Shown: positions 23,213-32,200, counted from the stretch's first letter. The stretch: DNA of 64,000 bases from Halobacterium sp. KA-4 (GCF_021028995.1 NZ_JAJJZG010000014.1:1-64000); one strand, 5' to 3'. Program-made: numbers and translations. The notes: a model not told the origin generated them from the sequence alone.

Positions 23213-23584
23213 ATGTCCATCGACCGAGATATGTTCGAGAACACGAGCGAGGACGAGCTCGCGGATCTTTCGGTCCCTGATCAGGTTCTCGGGTTTCTCG
23301 CCGCCAACGAGGATCGGGCGTTCAAGGCGCGCGAAATTCCCTCTCAGATCGGCGTTGACGACGGGGCGGTGAGCACTGCACTCTCACGATTGAAGGATCG
23401 CGGTCTGGTCGAACACAAGGCGACGTACTGGGCGATAACCGACGACGCCGAGCGCCTCGAAGGATACAGCGGCTACGAACGGGCGACCGCACTGTTCAAC
23501 GACCAACTCGGTACAGAGGATAAGGAGGCGTGGCGCGAGCACGCACCCCAGAAGCCCCACCCGAGCGTCGAGGATGAACAGTGA
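23213..23584 (+). CDS. Winged-helix antitoxin of a PemK/MazF-type pair
   Basis: A 123-residue protein. Residues 15-80 form a MarR-type winged helix (SVPDQVLGFLAANEDRAFKAREI, DDGAVSTALSRLKDRGLVEHKATYW). A C-terminal helical tail (ATALFNDQLGTEDKEAW) could mask the toxin. The ATG at 23213 (MSIDRDMFENTSEDEL) is preferred over the frame start at 23192. Its stop overlaps the GTG of the toxin gene (GTGA), showing coupling. Confidence 0.75.
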   Translation: MSIDRDMFENTSEDELADLSVPDQVLGFLAANEDRAFKAREIPSQIGVDDGAVSTALSRLKDRGLVEHKATYWAITDDAERLEGYSGYERATALFNDQLGTEDKEAWREHAPQKPHPSVEDEQ

Positions 23585-23931
23585 CCGACGAAGGGACACC
23601 GATCTTTGAGCGTGGCGATGTCGTCTACGGCGATGACCCGTTCAAAGGCGAAGAAGACGCTCGTCCCTAGCTTATCCTCTCGAACCACGAAGGCCGTCCG
23701 TTCTACGGCGAGCAGTATATCGCAGTAACACTAACGTCGAAGTCTTGGATGGATGGCCTCCTCGCCATTCCTGAGGAGAGCTGGCTTCGTGGCGGGACAC
23801 CGGACGAGAGTCGGATCGTCCCGTGGGGCGTCCAATCCATTGACCACGAGGATATCGACTTCTGGCAGGGGTGTCTTGCCGGAGATCTCGTTGACGAGAC
23901 GGTTGCTGCACTCGTTGAGGAGCTTCAGTAG
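23581..23931 (+). pseudogene. PemK/MazF-family toxin with an in-frame stop
   Basis: From GTG 23581 the frame reads IFERGDVVYGDDPFKGEEDARP, then TAG at 23668-23670, then LILSNHEGRPFYGEQYIAVTL to ESRIVPWGVQSIDHEDIDFWQG, ending at 23931. It is one frame throughout, interrupted only by the TAG where family members have Trp (ARPWLILSN). A single base change (TGG to TAG) explains it. The antitoxin gene is intact. The toxin is therefore probably inactive unless the stop is suppressed. Confidence 0.8.
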
Positions 23932-23997
23932 CATATACACCACATTTTCATTCAAAATTGGATGCATTTATGTCGGTAGCTAGTAATTTGTAAAATA

Positions 23998-24378
23998 ATG
24001 CCCTCCCTGAACAGCCGTCTTACCTTCGCAGTTGCCGGAGGAGTGTTGAATACTGTACTTCTCAACTGGTGGCTCATCTCCATTTTAGGTGGAAGTGGTC
24101 CTGGCCCCCAAACTACCATTGCCACCCAGATTGGGGCGTGGTCGTACTGGATCATCGGCCCGTTCCTCCTTGGGGCTATCCCATTCTATCTCTATTTCGA
24201 GTACAACCTATTCACCGCTCCCCTACTGACAATTCTGCTCTCTGGGTACTGTCTCGCAGACAGACTACCGGGAGGTTCGATGGAAGACTTCACAGCATTC
24301 TATTTCGGTGTCTGGCCGTTCTTCCTCGCTGTTATCGGGGTGATAGCCGCCGCCGAATACTACGTTCGAATGCGGTGA
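23998..24378 (+). CDS. Four-helix membrane protein (paralog of 49637-50011)
   Basis: A 126-residue protein with four hydrophobic segments: LTFAVAGGVLNTVLLNWWLI, SYWIIGPFLLGAIPFYLYF, APLLTILLSGYCLADR and YFGVWPFFLAVIGVIAAAEYY. The last matches YYGVWPFFLTIILLVGGVEYY in the 49637 gene, and the SMExFTxxYxGVWPFF stretch is shared. The family is unknown. The gene stands alone between the dead PemK pair and an empty stretch. Confidence 0.65.
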   Translation: MPSLNSRLTFAVAGGVLNTVLLNWWLISILGGSGPGPQTTIATQIGAWSYWIIGPFLLGAIPFYLYFEYNLFTAPLLTILLSGYCLADRLPGGSMEDFTAFYFGVWPFFLAVIGVIAAAEYYVRMR

Positions 24379-24726
24379 TACCTGAAGACAATGCCGGACG
24401 ACACTGAAGTTGTGAACGCTGTTCAAGAACTCGAGTAGCCTCATTGTCCGCTTACCCGTCGTAAGCGGCAGTACTATTTTGATTTGCCAGACGTGCCATG
24501 TATTGTCTGGTTGGTGGTTTGTAGAAATCCAAACGCAGAATCTGTGTTATCTTCCAGATCCCAGAGTTTTGTATAGCGGTATGTAGTTTAAGATTGCGCT
24601 TATTCCGGCATAGCAGGCGCTTCAGAGCCCGAAAGCCGTGATTTCGCTCCGACAGAGTTGGTTTGGTTTAGAAGCGTAAAACAAACCAGAACTAAGAGGG
24701 TGGCCGCCCTCCCGTAAGCACGAACA
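24379..24726. other. Intergenic stretch without a gene
   Basis: About 350 bases. An imperfect inverted repeat (GGTTTGGTTTAGAAGCG followed by TAAAACAAACC, near 24660-24690) precedes the 24727 gene and may be part of its promoter. Nothing else was recognised. Confidence 0.4.
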
Positions 24727-24978
24727 ATGGAAGTCCCACAGCGAGCGTCTATATCCCACCAAAACGTCGATGCTGGCCCAATCGCTAAACGCACCGTCGT
24801 AAACAACAGCGAAGTCGTCGCCTGTGCTGGCTGCGACGAGGACCTCGACACCAGCAACTACCACCTCCACACCACCCTCAGATTCGGCGCTGGCGGTGGC
24901 CGAGGCGTCCGCTACAAATCCTTCGTACTCCACGATACGGAGTGTTTCAACACGTGGCAGCGTGATTTAGATGTCTAA
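24727..24978 (+). CDS. Small CxxC protein, overlaps the integrase gene
   Basis: An 83-residue protein. A CAGC pair near residue 33 and a later Cys in LHDTECFNTW suggest a metal site (CAGCDEDLDT, then TTLRFGAGGGRGVRYKSFVLHD). Its stop overlaps the start of the recombinase gene by 8 bases, so the two are co-translated. It may assist or control the recombinase; the sequence alone does not show this. Confidence 0.6.
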   Translation: MEVPQRASISHQNVDAGPIAKRTVVNNSEVVACAGCDEDLDTSNYHLHTTLRFGAGGGRGVRYKSFVLHDTECFNTWQRDLDV

Positions 24979-26089
24979 CAACGACGCTACCCCTGGGGTT
25001 CGCGACCTCGAAACCCTCCTCGACGACCGGATGGTCAGCCTCGAAAGCCCACAGACCCAGCAAATCACGAGGGTCGCCGTCAACAACCTGTTCCAGTTCC
25101 TCACCGCGAACAACGACGTCGACCGCGTCCCAGACGTCGACGAACAGGACGCTCGAGATTGGGTTATCCACCTCGTGAAAGAAGACGACCTCGCCGCGAA
25201 CTCCATCCGGACGTATTTCGCGCTCGCTCGCGCCACCTTCGGCTGGTGGCAACGCAGCGGCGAAATCGACCAAAACCCGCTCGCGACGACCACCGCCGAA
25301 GAAGTACTCCCATCGAAGAGCAACGACGTCGAGCAACAATTCTGGACTGCCGATGCTCGCGAACGGTTGCTCGCCCACGTCGACGAGCGCGCCCATGCTG
25401 CACTCGAGAACGACAGCAGCGACGCCGCACACGCGTTCCGGGACCGCTCCCTCGTCTACATCCTTGCGGATACCGGCGTCCGTGGAGCAGAGGTCTGCAG
25501 CGTCAGTCGCGACGACCGCCGCAACGGCCTTCGGTGGGAAGACGCCGACCTCGAGGCGGGCGTGATGACTGTCCTCGGGAAGTCCGGCGACCAAGAATCG
25601 GTGTCGCTCCCGGGGGTAACCACCGAGAAGCTGGGGCGCTACCGACGGCTCATCGACGCTCCCGACGAGTGGCCCGTCATCCCGACCGGCGATGCAGCCT
25701 CAAAATACCGGGCCGTTCGCGAGCAGCTACGCGAACGCGAGTACGGGAACGAGGCAATCGAGGGAGTCCTGGAAGACTGCGAAATCGACGAGGTGCTGCG
25801 CGAGTATGCGGTTGTGCCGCCTGCGTTGACGACAGAGGGCGCGAGAACGCTCTTGAAGCGGCTTTGCGAGGAGGCGAACGTCGATATTGATGGGGATTAT
25901 TTAAAACCGCACGGCGGCCGGCGTGGACTCGGCCACGATCTCTACGGCGAAGTTACTGCCGAGAGCGCACAGGAGGTTCTCCGGCACAAGTCCATCGAGA
26001 CAACCCACGCCTCCTATCGGGAGCGGCGGGCCGAGGACCTGAGCGCGGATATCGAGAAGGTCCGGTATAACAACACCGACGAAGAGTGA
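24971..26089 (+). CDS. Tyrosine recombinase (XerC/D-like integrase)
   Basis: A 372-residue protein. The N-terminal SAM-like core-binding domain lies at ~15-110 (AVNNLFQFLTANNDVDRVPD, ARDWVIHLVKEDDLAANSIRTYF). The catalytic domain has Arg I in LADTGVRGAEVC, the beta-hairpin Lys in GKSGDQ, the H-x-x-R motif in KPHGGRRGLGHDLY, and a terminal H with Tyr in VLRHKSIETTHASYRERR. All catalytic positions seem present. It could resolve multimers or integrate an element. No attachment site was identified in the flanks. Confidence 0.85.
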   Translation: MSNNDATPGVRDLETLLDDRMVSLESPQTQQITRVAVNNLFQFLTANNDVDRVPDVDEQDARDWVIHLVKEDDLAANSIRTYFALARATFGWWQRSGEIDQNPLATTTAEEVLPSKSNDVEQQFWTADARERLLAHVDERAHAALENDSSDAAHAFRDRSLVYILADTGVRGAEVCSVSRDDRRNGLRWEDADLEAGVMTVLGKSGDQESVSLPGVTTEKLGRYRRLIDAPDEWPVIPTGDAASKYRAVREQLREREYGNEAIEGVLEDCEIDEVLREYAVVPPALTTEGARTLLKRLCEEANVDIDGDYLKPHGGRRGLGHDLYGEVTAESAQEVLRHKSIETTHASYRERRAEDLSADIEKVRYNNTDEE

Positions 26090-26336
26090 GGCGCGAAACG
26101 CCGGCAGTGAGGAACTTTAGAGGCTAAAACAGACGTATGGGATCCTCGCTGACCGAGGCTCGAAAAGCCTGAAACCTCGGACAGTACACTGAGCCGCGTT
26201 GACCTATATTGCCTCCTCAACACAGAGGTCGATATTCTCGTCGAGGCGAGCGTTTTCGGGCATAGATCACTCAGAAAACGCTCCGCCTCACCTTTCAATC
26301 CTTATCTGAACACCGCCTCCTGAGAAGGGTGAACAG

Positions 26337-27362
26337 TTAGGCGGTCGCAGTCGCCGTCAGCTCGTCTGATTCGCGCAGCGTCTCGAGGAACTCCTCGGCA
26401 TCGAGGGCAGCCATACTCCCGGTGCCGGCGGACGTGATCGCCTGGCGGTACCGGGGGTCGGCGACGTCGCCGGCGGCGAACACGCCATCGACGCTCGTCC
26501 GGGCCGTCGGTCGGCCGACATCGTCTGCCTGCGTGAAGATGTAGCCGCTTTCGTCTCGTTCGACGGCAGTCTCATCCAGGAACCGCGTGTTCGGCGTGTG
26601 GCCCACCGCGTAGAACACGCCGCCAACATCGACGGTCTCCCGCTCGACGTCGACCCCGGACTCGGCCTTCTCCGTGGGGTAGCCATCGGGGTGGGAGACG
26701 AGCGTGGCACCGGTGACGCCCGTCTCCTGGGAGCCGTGGATGGCTTCGAGCTCCGTGTTCCAGCGGAACTGGACGTCGTCGTGGTCGCGAGCGCGGTCGG
26801 CCATGATCTCGGACGCACGCAGCTCCTCACGTCGGTGGACGACCGTCACGGAGTCGGCGAACTTCGCGAGGAACAACGCTTCCTCCATGGCGCTGTCGCC
26901 GCCGCCGACGACGAGGACATCGTCGCCGCGGTGGAACGCGCCGTCACAGGTCGCACACGTCGAGAGCCCGGCCCCCATCAGCTCGTCTTCGTTCTCGGCA
27001 CCGACCCAGCGCGCGCTCGCGCCGGTGGCGACGATCAGCGACCGCGTGTAGAGCGTGTCGCCGGTCGACAGCGATAGCTCCAGCGGCTGGCCGTCCAGGT
27101 CCGCAGCCTCGATGCGGCCGTGTTCGAACTGGGCGCCGAACTGCTCGGCCTGCTCTTTGCCGCGCTGGACGAGTTCCATCCCGCCGACGCCGTCGGGAAA
27201 GCCGAGGTAGTTCTCGACGTCGGTCGTCAGCGTGAGCTGGCCGCCCGGCTCGTCGCCCTCGAGAACGAGGGGGTCGAGGTCGGCCCGCGCAGCGTAGACC
27301 GCTGCCGAGAGGCCGGCGATTCCTGACCCGGCGATGACGAGGTCGTGGATATCCTGAGTCAT
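26337..27362 (-). CDS. trxB: Thioredoxin reductase
   Basis: A 341-residue flavoprotein of normal length. It has an FAD-binding GSGIAGLSAAVYAARADL, a GGQLTLTTDVENYLGFP segment, the redox motif CATCDGAF, an NAD(P)-binding VVGGGDSAMEEALFLAK, and a C-terminal FAAGDVADPRYRQAITSAGTG. It reduces thioredoxin with NAD(P)H in the cytoplasm. It directly abuts the thioredoxin gene upstream and is transcribed with it from a promoter carrying the island operator. Confidence 0.95.
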   Translation of the reverse strand: MTQDIHDLVIAGSGIAGLSAAVYAARADLDPLVLEGDEPGGQLTLTTDVENYLGFPDGVGGMELVQRGKEQAEQFGAQFEHGRIEAADLDGQPLELSLSTGDTLYTRSLIVATGASARWVGAENEDELMGAGLSTCATCDGAFHRGDDVLVVGGGDSAMEEALFLAKFADSVTVVHRREELRASEIMADRARDHDDVQFRWNTELEAIHGSQETGVTGATLVSHPDGYPTEKAESGVDVERETVDVGGVFYAVGHTPNTRFLDETAVERDESGYIFTQADDVGRPTARTSVDGVFAAGDVADPRYRQAITSAGTGSMAALDAEEFLETLRESDELTATATA

Positions 27363-27722
27363 TTACTCGGTGTAGCTCTCGATGAGCGTTCGAAGCTGGT
27401 CTTCGCCCTGGAGACCGACGACTTCCTCGGCTTGCTCGCCGTCCGCGAAGAGGACCAGCGTGGGGACGCCACGCACGCCGTACGCGCTGGCGAGGGGTTG
27501 ATTTTCGTCGACGTCGATTTTCGCGACGGCCGCGTCGGTCTCCTCGGCGAGCGTTTCGACGACGGGTTCGAGCATCTGGCAGGGGCCACACCAGTCGGCG
27601 TAAAAGTCCGCGAGCACGACGTCGTTGTCGCTGGTGACGTCATCGAGCTCTGTCTGGCCGTTCACGTAGAGTGGTTCGTCAGGCGTTGCGGTGCCAGTCG
27701 TGGCTGCAGTATCGGTTGCCAT
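27363..27722 (-). CDS. trxA: Thioredoxin
   Basis: A 119-residue protein with the active site ADWCGPCQMLEP, a cis-Pro region RGVPTLVLFADGE and an N-terminal extension of ~25 residues. The start is the ATG at 27722 or the GTG at 27725. A TATA-like box (TCTTAACT, centred near 27750) lies 25-28 bp before, so the message is leaderless. The operator at 27766-27777 adjoins the TATA box upstream. The next gene is trxB with no gap. Confidence 0.95.
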   Translation of the reverse strand: MATDTAATTGTATPDEPLYVNGQTELDDVTSDNDVVLADFYADWCGPCQMLEPVVETLAEETDAAVAKIDVDENQPLASAYGVRGVPTLVLFADGEQAEEVVGLQGEDQLRTLIESYTE

Positions 27723-27765
27723 CACTCGATAGTATGTGAGTGCAGTAGTTAAGAGTTTTGGACGT

Positions 27766-27777
27766 ACTACACAATAC
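27766..27777. promoter_or_regulatory. Island operator at the trxA-trxB promoter
   Basis: ACTACACAATAC, reading GTATTGTGTAGT on the coding strand, starts 16 bp upstream of the TATA centre. It is a member of the TATTGTRCA motif set shared by promoters of this region. Confidence 0.6.
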
Positions 27778-27910
27778 TACTGGCCGGTAACTCACCTACC
27801 ACACCGTAACCGCGCGCGGCTATGAGAAGCAGATATGGTTTTGGGATAGGATTAAGCGACTAGCTGGGGCTGCGGGACCGCAGAAGCACACGTCAAAGGG
27901 ACAAGAAACG

Positions 27911-28315
27911 TTAGCTTTCGGCAGATTGGGGCACGCTATCGGGCTGTTCGTATTTCGTCTCGAACTCCTGGATGAGCTGGCCCATCTTCGCGTACCAGTC
28001 GTTGAGCATCCGCTGCATGTCATCCGTAATCTGAGACGGATCGCTTGGCGAGTAGACGTGGTAGTAGCCGCCCTGCTCGTAGTTGACCTGTTCTTTCTCG
28101 ATGAATCCCGTCTGGAGGAGCCGCTGAACGGCCCGGTACGCCGTCGAACGCTCCCGGTCGACGGCCTCCGCGAGTTCGTCGACGGTCATCGGTTCCTCGG
28201 CCTCAACGAGCGCTTGAAAGCACTCTTTGTCGAGTTCTTTGAGGCCGTGGAAACACTCCAGAAGCCCCTCACACTCCATATCCTGACGGAGTTGTTCGGA
28301 CATCGAATCTGGCAT
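27911..28315 (-). CDS. Winged-helix (TrmB/MarR-like) regulator, candidate controller of the sulfur island
   Basis: A 134-residue protein. The helix-turn-helix lies at residues ~38-95 (MTVDELAEAVDRERSTAYRAVQRLLQTGFIEKE), and a C-terminal helix (DDMQRMLNDWYAKMGQLIQEFE) probably dimerises. Four cysteines near the N-terminus (MECEGLLEC, ELDKEC) could sense redox state or sulfane sulfur. The gene has the shared operator (GCACAATTGTGC) adjacent to its own TATA box, suggesting autoregulation. A decayed relative of its C-terminal part lies at 43149-43245. Confidence 0.75.
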   Translation of the reverse strand: MPDSMSEQLRQDMECEGLLECFHGLKELDKECFQALVEAEEPMTVDELAEAVDRERSTAYRAVQRLLQTGFIEKEQVNYEQGGYYHVYSPSDPSQITDDMQRMLNDWYAKMGQLIQEFETKYEQPDSVPQSAES

Positions 28316-28364
28316 TAGTATCACTCAATCGTAGGGGCTGTGCAGTTATAAGATTTTTGTATGG

Positions 28365-28379
28365 ATTGCACAATTGTGC
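28365..28379. promoter_or_regulatory. Island operator at the regulator promoter
   Basis: ATTGCACAATTGTGC contains the perfect 12-bp palindrome GCACAATTGTGC (28368-28379). It starts 17 bp upstream of the TATA-like CTTATAACT (28344-28352) of the regulator gene, as at the other promoters of the set. Confidence 0.65.
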
Positions 28380-28427
28380 GCTATAGCGGCCCGAGAAACA
28401 GGGTTAGACGCTCCCCGTGACCACGGG

Positions 28428-29420
28428 TTACGTCGCCGACAGGCGACACCAGAAGTCAGCGTTGTCGTCGCGAAGCTGGCACACCGCAGCCAACAGGATC
28501 GCACCACTTACGACGACGGTCGCGCCGAAGATGAGCGCGATACTCACAGTGTTGAGGACGGCGATGTCGTAGGCGGTGCCGACGCGTTTGGCGGCGACGG
28601 CGACGCTGCCGGCGAGTAGCATCGTCGCGAAGTACCCCTTGATGTCGTCCTCGTCGACGATGTTCGAGACGCCCGCGCCGATGCGCGCGCCGAGCGCGCT
28701 CCCGGCGAGCAGCGTCGCCACGACCGGAATCGCGACGAACCCGTCGCGGGCGTAGACGAAGGCGCCGAACGCTCCCGAAATCGTAATCTGGAGGATGTCC
28801 GTGCCGACGGCGATGGCAGCGGGGACGCCCAGCCCGTACATCATCGCGGGCATCAACAGGAAGCCGCCGCCGACGCCGAGAAGCCCGGAGAGGACGCCGA
28901 CGACCAGACCGATACCGAAGATGATGCTCGCAGATACCCGAACGTCTCCGCGGAGCGTCACCATCGGAGGAATTTCGAGTGCCTGTACGCGCTCGGAAAG
29001 GTCGACACTCGCTGTGGTGCCGCTAGCGCGGGCGTCACGGAGCGTGAATATCCCCACCGTCGCCAGCAGGCCAACGTACGCGACGCTGATGACCAGGTCG
29101 GCGTTCCCTGCCGCGTGGAGGGCGTCGACGACACGCTTGCCGGCTTCGATGCCGATCGTCATCGCGACGGTCATGATGACGGCGAGTTTGTAGTCGACGT
29201 GACCGTGATCGCGGTGGCGGAGCGCGCCGATGACGCTCGTACCGAACACGAACGCGAGTCCGCTACCAACGGCGACCCGCGAGGGGTAACCCATCACGAG
29301 TAGTGCGGGCGTGACGAGGAACGACCCGCCCATCCCGAAGAAGCCGAAGAGGATGCCGATGAGCAACCCGAACCCGGCGAAGAAGCTGACGAGCAGCAGA
29401 CTCATCCCGAGCAGTTCCAC
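28428..29420 (-). CDS. TauE/SafE-family sulfite or sulfoacetate exporter
   Basis: A 330-residue membrane protein with about eight to nine segments in two similar halves. Each half starts with the family glycine motif: GILFGFFGMGGSFLVTPALLV in the first and GVLSGLLGVGGGFLLMPAMM in the second. TauE/SafE proteins move sulfite, sulfoacetate or related anions out of the cell. It is translated just after a 49-residue membrane protein gene (3-base gap), and its place among sulfur genes supports sulfite export. Confidence 0.9.
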   Translation of the reverse strand: MELLGMSLLLVSFFAGFGLLIGILFGFFGMGGSFLVTPALLVMGYPSRVAVGSGLAFVFGTSVIGALRHRDHGHVDYKLAVIMTVAMTIGIEAGKRVVDALHAAGNADLVISVAYVGLLATVGIFTLRDARASGTTASVDLSERVQALEIPPMVTLRGDVRVSASIIFGIGLVVGVLSGLLGVGGGFLLMPAMMYGLGVPAAIAVGTDILQITISGAFGAFVYARDGFVAIPVVATLLAGSALGARIGAGVSNIVDEDDIKGYFATMLLAGSVAVAAKRVGTAYDIAVLNTVSIALIFGATVVVSGAILLAAVCQLRDDNADFWCRLSAT

Positions 29421-29423
29421 AGC

Positions 29424-29573
29424 TTACTCACCTCCGAGCGCTTGTTTTACGTTCGGCCCAAGCGCCTTCGTAACGACACCGTAGCCGACGTGGAGGACTA
29501 TCGCTTCGAGCAATACGGTGCCGATCAGTCCTGCTGCTTGTACGGTCGGTGGGAGCGACAGCGTGTCGATCAT
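29424..29573 (-). CDS. DUF7512-like small membrane protein
   Basis: A 49-residue protein from ATG 29573 (MIDTLSLPPTVQAAGLIG, then TVLLEAIVLHVGYGVVTKALGP). One membrane segment is followed by a short hydrophilic end. Small proteins of this form regularly precede TauE/SafE genes in haloarchaea and may be a subunit or stabiliser. The promoter carries the island operator at 29669-29682. Confidence 0.7.
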   Translation of the reverse strand: MIDTLSLPPTVQAAGLIGTVLLEAIVLHVGYGVVTKALGPNVKQALGGE

Positions 29574-29668
29574 CGCTGCGGTCCACCCATCCGAACCGGG
29601 TTTGTGCGAATCATACTTTTCTGCACATGGCACCGTAACCGGCAGTGGGTATTAACACTTTTGGGACG

Positions 29669-29682
29669 ACTGCACAATACTA
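29669..29682. promoter_or_regulatory. Island operator at the DUF7512-tauE promoter
   Basis: ACTGCACAATACTA, that is TAGTATTGTGCAGT on the coding strand, lies about 19 bp upstream of a TATA-like GTGTTAATAC (near 29650). Confidence 0.6.
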
Positions 29683-29794
29683 TTTGCGGCAGCACTCTAT
29701 AACTTATCGAATGAACACGAGTAGGTAAACACCAAAGAGAGGGGCGATAAAATCGTAGATACTGTCGAAATTGGATACTTCGACAGGTCAGTTA

Positions 29795-31060
29795 TCAATC
29801 GGAGGGCGCAGGCGCAGGTGGTTCGTGCGTACCAAAGTCAGGATGGGTCTCCTCCATCCAAACGTACACTACTGCACCCGACGCAAACATCAGGCCCGCA
29901 GTCAGGTAAAACGCGGCTGCTGCATTCACGAACTCCATCGAGAGTCCAATCAGGACCGCGCCGACAGCGTAGCCGGAATCACGCCACATCCGGTAGACGC
30001 CCATCCCCGCCGACCGCCAAGTCGGGTGAGCTGCGTCGCTCGGAACCGTCATCAGGTTCGGGTACAGCAACGCCATCCCGAGCCCGGAGACCCCAGCCAA
30101 GACGGCCCACGGGAGGTAGCCATCGACGAGCACCATCCCGAGGACGCCCGCGCCCGCGAGGAACATCCCGGCAACGACGGGCGGACGGCGGCCGATGCGG
30201 TCCGCGAGCCCCCCGGTCGCAATCTGGAGGAAGTACATCGCACTGTGGACACCGACGACGACCCCAACCGCCGCGATACCGAGGCCCTGACTCGTCAGGT
30301 ACAGCGGGACGGCAATCCAGAACAGTGTATCGACGAAGTTCTCTATGTGGCCGGCCTGCGCCGCCGCGAACAGCGTCCGGTCGCCGTACGTCGCGCGCTT
30401 CAGCACCTTATTGAACGGGAGGTTCGCGTCGTGATGGTCGTCGTCACCCTCGGCTTGGGCGTACTGGACAGTCTCCTTGATCAGGAAGATCGAGATGAGG
30501 AACGCCAGCACGACGACCACTGCGAGGAAGTAGAACGGCTCGGGCCGCAGACTCCACTGGCCAGCGATGACGCCCGTGACCCAGGCGCCGACGGCGACGC
30601 CAGTGTAGCCGAACGCCTCGTCGATGCCGACCGCGAGCCCGCGCTGATCGGGGCCCGCGAGGTCGATCTTCGCGTTGATCGCCATACTCCAGGTCAACGC
30701 CTGGTTGATCCCCAGCAGGACGTTCCCGACCGTAATCCAGCCCCAGCTCGGGGCGAAGATGAGAATAATCGGCAGCGGGAGCGCTGTCGCCCACCCGGCG
30801 ATGAGGACGGGCTTGCGGCCGTACTCCTCGCCCCACTTGCCGGCGTAGAGATTGAGGATCGACTTCACGACGCCGAACGAAACGACGAACGAGCCGATCA
30901 CGAGGAACGACTCGACGCCGAGGACGTCCTCCCCGAGTACGGGGACGACTGTCCGTTCGGAGCCGATGGTCAGGCCGGTCGCGAACACGAGCAGGACGTG
31001 CAGCGAGAACTGCCCGAGGTGTTCGCGGATTCCTTGGCGGAGTTCAGTTGTCGTACTCAT
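29795..31060 (-). CDS. MFS transporter
   Basis: A 421-residue protein with twelve predicted membrane segments in two halves. The family loop motif GKWGEEYGRKPVLIAG lies after segment 2, with a second copy GGLADRIGRRPPVVAG after segment 8. The central loop is charged and His-rich (EGDDDHHDANLPF). It shares an operon with the upstream rhodanese/beta-lactamase-fold gene, separated by 3 bases. The substrate cannot be read from the sequence; a sulfur anion is plausible from the context. Confidence 0.85.
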   Translation of the reverse strand: MSTTTELRQGIREHLGQFSLHVLLVFATGLTIGSERTVVPVLGEDVLGVESFLVIGSFVVSFGVVKSILNLYAGKWGEEYGRKPVLIAGWATALPLPIILIFAPSWGWITVGNVLLGINQALTWSMAINAKIDLAGPDQRGLAVGIDEAFGYTGVAVGAWVTGVIAGQWSLRPEPFYFLAVVVVLAFLISIFLIKETVQYAQAEGDDDHHDANLPFNKVLKRATYGDRTLFAAAQAGHIENFVDTLFWIAVPLYLTSQGLGIAAVGVVVGVHSAMYFLQIATGGLADRIGRRPPVVAGMFLAGAGVLGMVLVDGYLPWAVLAGVSGLGMALLYPNLMTVPSDAAHPTWRSAGMGVYRMWRDSGYAVGAVLIGLSMEFVNAAAAFYLTAGLMFASGAVVYVWMEETHPDFGTHEPPAPAPSD

Positions 31061-31063
31061 GAA

Positions 31064-32173
31064 TTACTCGGCCGCACAGTTGTTTGGGCCCAGTTCTAGT
31101 TCGGCTAGTTTCTCCTCGGGGATCGACTCCTGGCCGACGTTCGTCCGCTTGACGCGTTCGAAGTTCGGCGGATGGTCCGGGATGTCCGACGCGAGCTCCT
31201 CAACGAACGCCTCCCGGTCGCGGCCAAGGTCGTCGTTCCGTGCTCTGACCGCCGCGAGTGTGGCGGCCACCGGCGGTTCAGGCGATCCCGGATCGTGCGC
31301 CGGCAGGACCAGCGCGTCGTCGGGGCGGTCCAGCAACCGCTGGAGGCTCTCGTACAGCGTCGCGGCGTTCTCCTTGACGTTAACGTCCTCGATGCCGGCC
31401 TCGACGCCGAGTTCGACGCGGCCGACGCTGTCGTGGAACAGCGTATCGCCAGTCAGAAGCGCCACACCTTCGACATCGAAGGAGACGCTGCCCTCGCTGT
31501 GGCCGGGCGTGTGGACGACCTCGATGTCGAGGCTCCCGACCGTCACAGTCTGTCCATCCTCGACCGGCGTCGCATCGAGTGCAAGCGCATCCTTTTGGTG
31601 GAGATAGTATGGAACGTCGTGGCGGTCAGCGAGATCTGCCGCCCCTGAAACGTGGTCCGCGTGGGCGTGCGTGTCGAAGACGCCGACGAGCTCGGCGTCG
31701 TAATCGTCGAGGACAGCGTCGTACTCGTCGAGGTTGTGTGACGGGTCGAAGACGGCAGCCTCGCCGTCGGAGACGAGCACATGCGAGAGACAGCCCTTCC
31801 CCGGACGGGCGACTTGCACGAGGGCCCCATCGACGTCTACGGGGACTTCCGCGTGCCGATGGACGCGGCTCCAGCCGTTCATCCCGTCCGTCAGCGTCAC
31901 CGCATCGTACCCCAGCTCTCGGAGGACGGCCGTCGCAGTCTGGGAGACGACGCCTGCTGCACAGACAGTAACGATTTGCTCGTCACTGGGCAGGTCGTCG
32001 AGCGTTTCGATGGCCTGTTCCGGGTCGTCAGTCAGTTCGTCGTAGACGTCGACGTTACGGCTGCCCGGAATGTGCCACTCCTGGAAGTCTTCTTCGTGGC
32101 GAATATCCAGCACGAGTGGGCCATCATCATCCTGTACCTGTTCGCCGAGTTCCGCTGCCGAGAGTTCCTGCAT
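31064..32173 (-). CDS. Rhodanese domain fused to metallo-beta-lactamase (persulfide dioxygenase-like)
   Basis: A 369-residue protein. The rhodanese domain spans residues 1-100, with an active-site loop VTVCAAGVVSQTA (Cys) and DGMNGWSRV. The metallo-beta-lactamase domain has the metal ligands THAHADHVSG, HTPGHSEGSVS and LTGDTLF. The order is reversed compared with ETHE1-rhodanese fusions. The C-terminal ELGPNNCAAE is shared with the 35158 protein. Such enzymes oxidise glutathione- or cysteine-type persulfides, and the rhodanese part handles the sulfane sulfur. Its promoter is divergent from the 32221 regulator with only 47 bp between starts. Confidence 0.85.
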   Translation of the reverse strand: MQELSAAELGEQVQDDDGPLVLDIRHEEDFQEWHIPGSRNVDVYDELTDDPEQAIETLDDLPSDEQIVTVCAAGVVSQTATAVLRELGYDAVTLTDGMNGWSRVHRHAEVPVDVDGALVQVARPGKGCLSHVLVSDGEAAVFDPSHNLDEYDAVLDDYDAELVGVFDTHAHADHVSGAADLADRHDVPYYLHQKDALALDATPVEDGQTVTVGSLDIEVVHTPGHSEGSVSFDVEGVALLTGDTLFHDSVGRVELGVEAGIEDVNVKENAATLYESLQRLLDRPDDALVLPAHDPGSPEPPVAATLAAVRARNDDLGRDREAFVEELASDIPDHPPNFERVKRTNVGQESIPEEKLAELELGPNNCAAE

Positions 32174-32188
32174 CGGTAGTCTGGATTA

Positions 32189-32200
32189 GCAGATATATTA
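32189..32200. promoter_or_regulatory. Shared AT-rich core of divergent promoters
   Basis: AGATATATTATC serves as TATA box for the leaderless ATG at 32221 (centre about 26 bp away) and, read on the other strand, for the ATG at 32173 (about 24 bp). One core thus feeds two divergent genes, so expression may be mutually exclusive. Confidence 0.5.

Noticed and set aside
24391-24438. A 15-codon frame beginning MPDDTEVVNAV
   Set aside because: Too short and without a promoter or conserved context.
26090-26336. Attachment site or cryptic gene after the tyrosine recombinase
   Set aside because: No direct repeat of useful length was found on both sides of the recombinase gene, and no frame is convincing.
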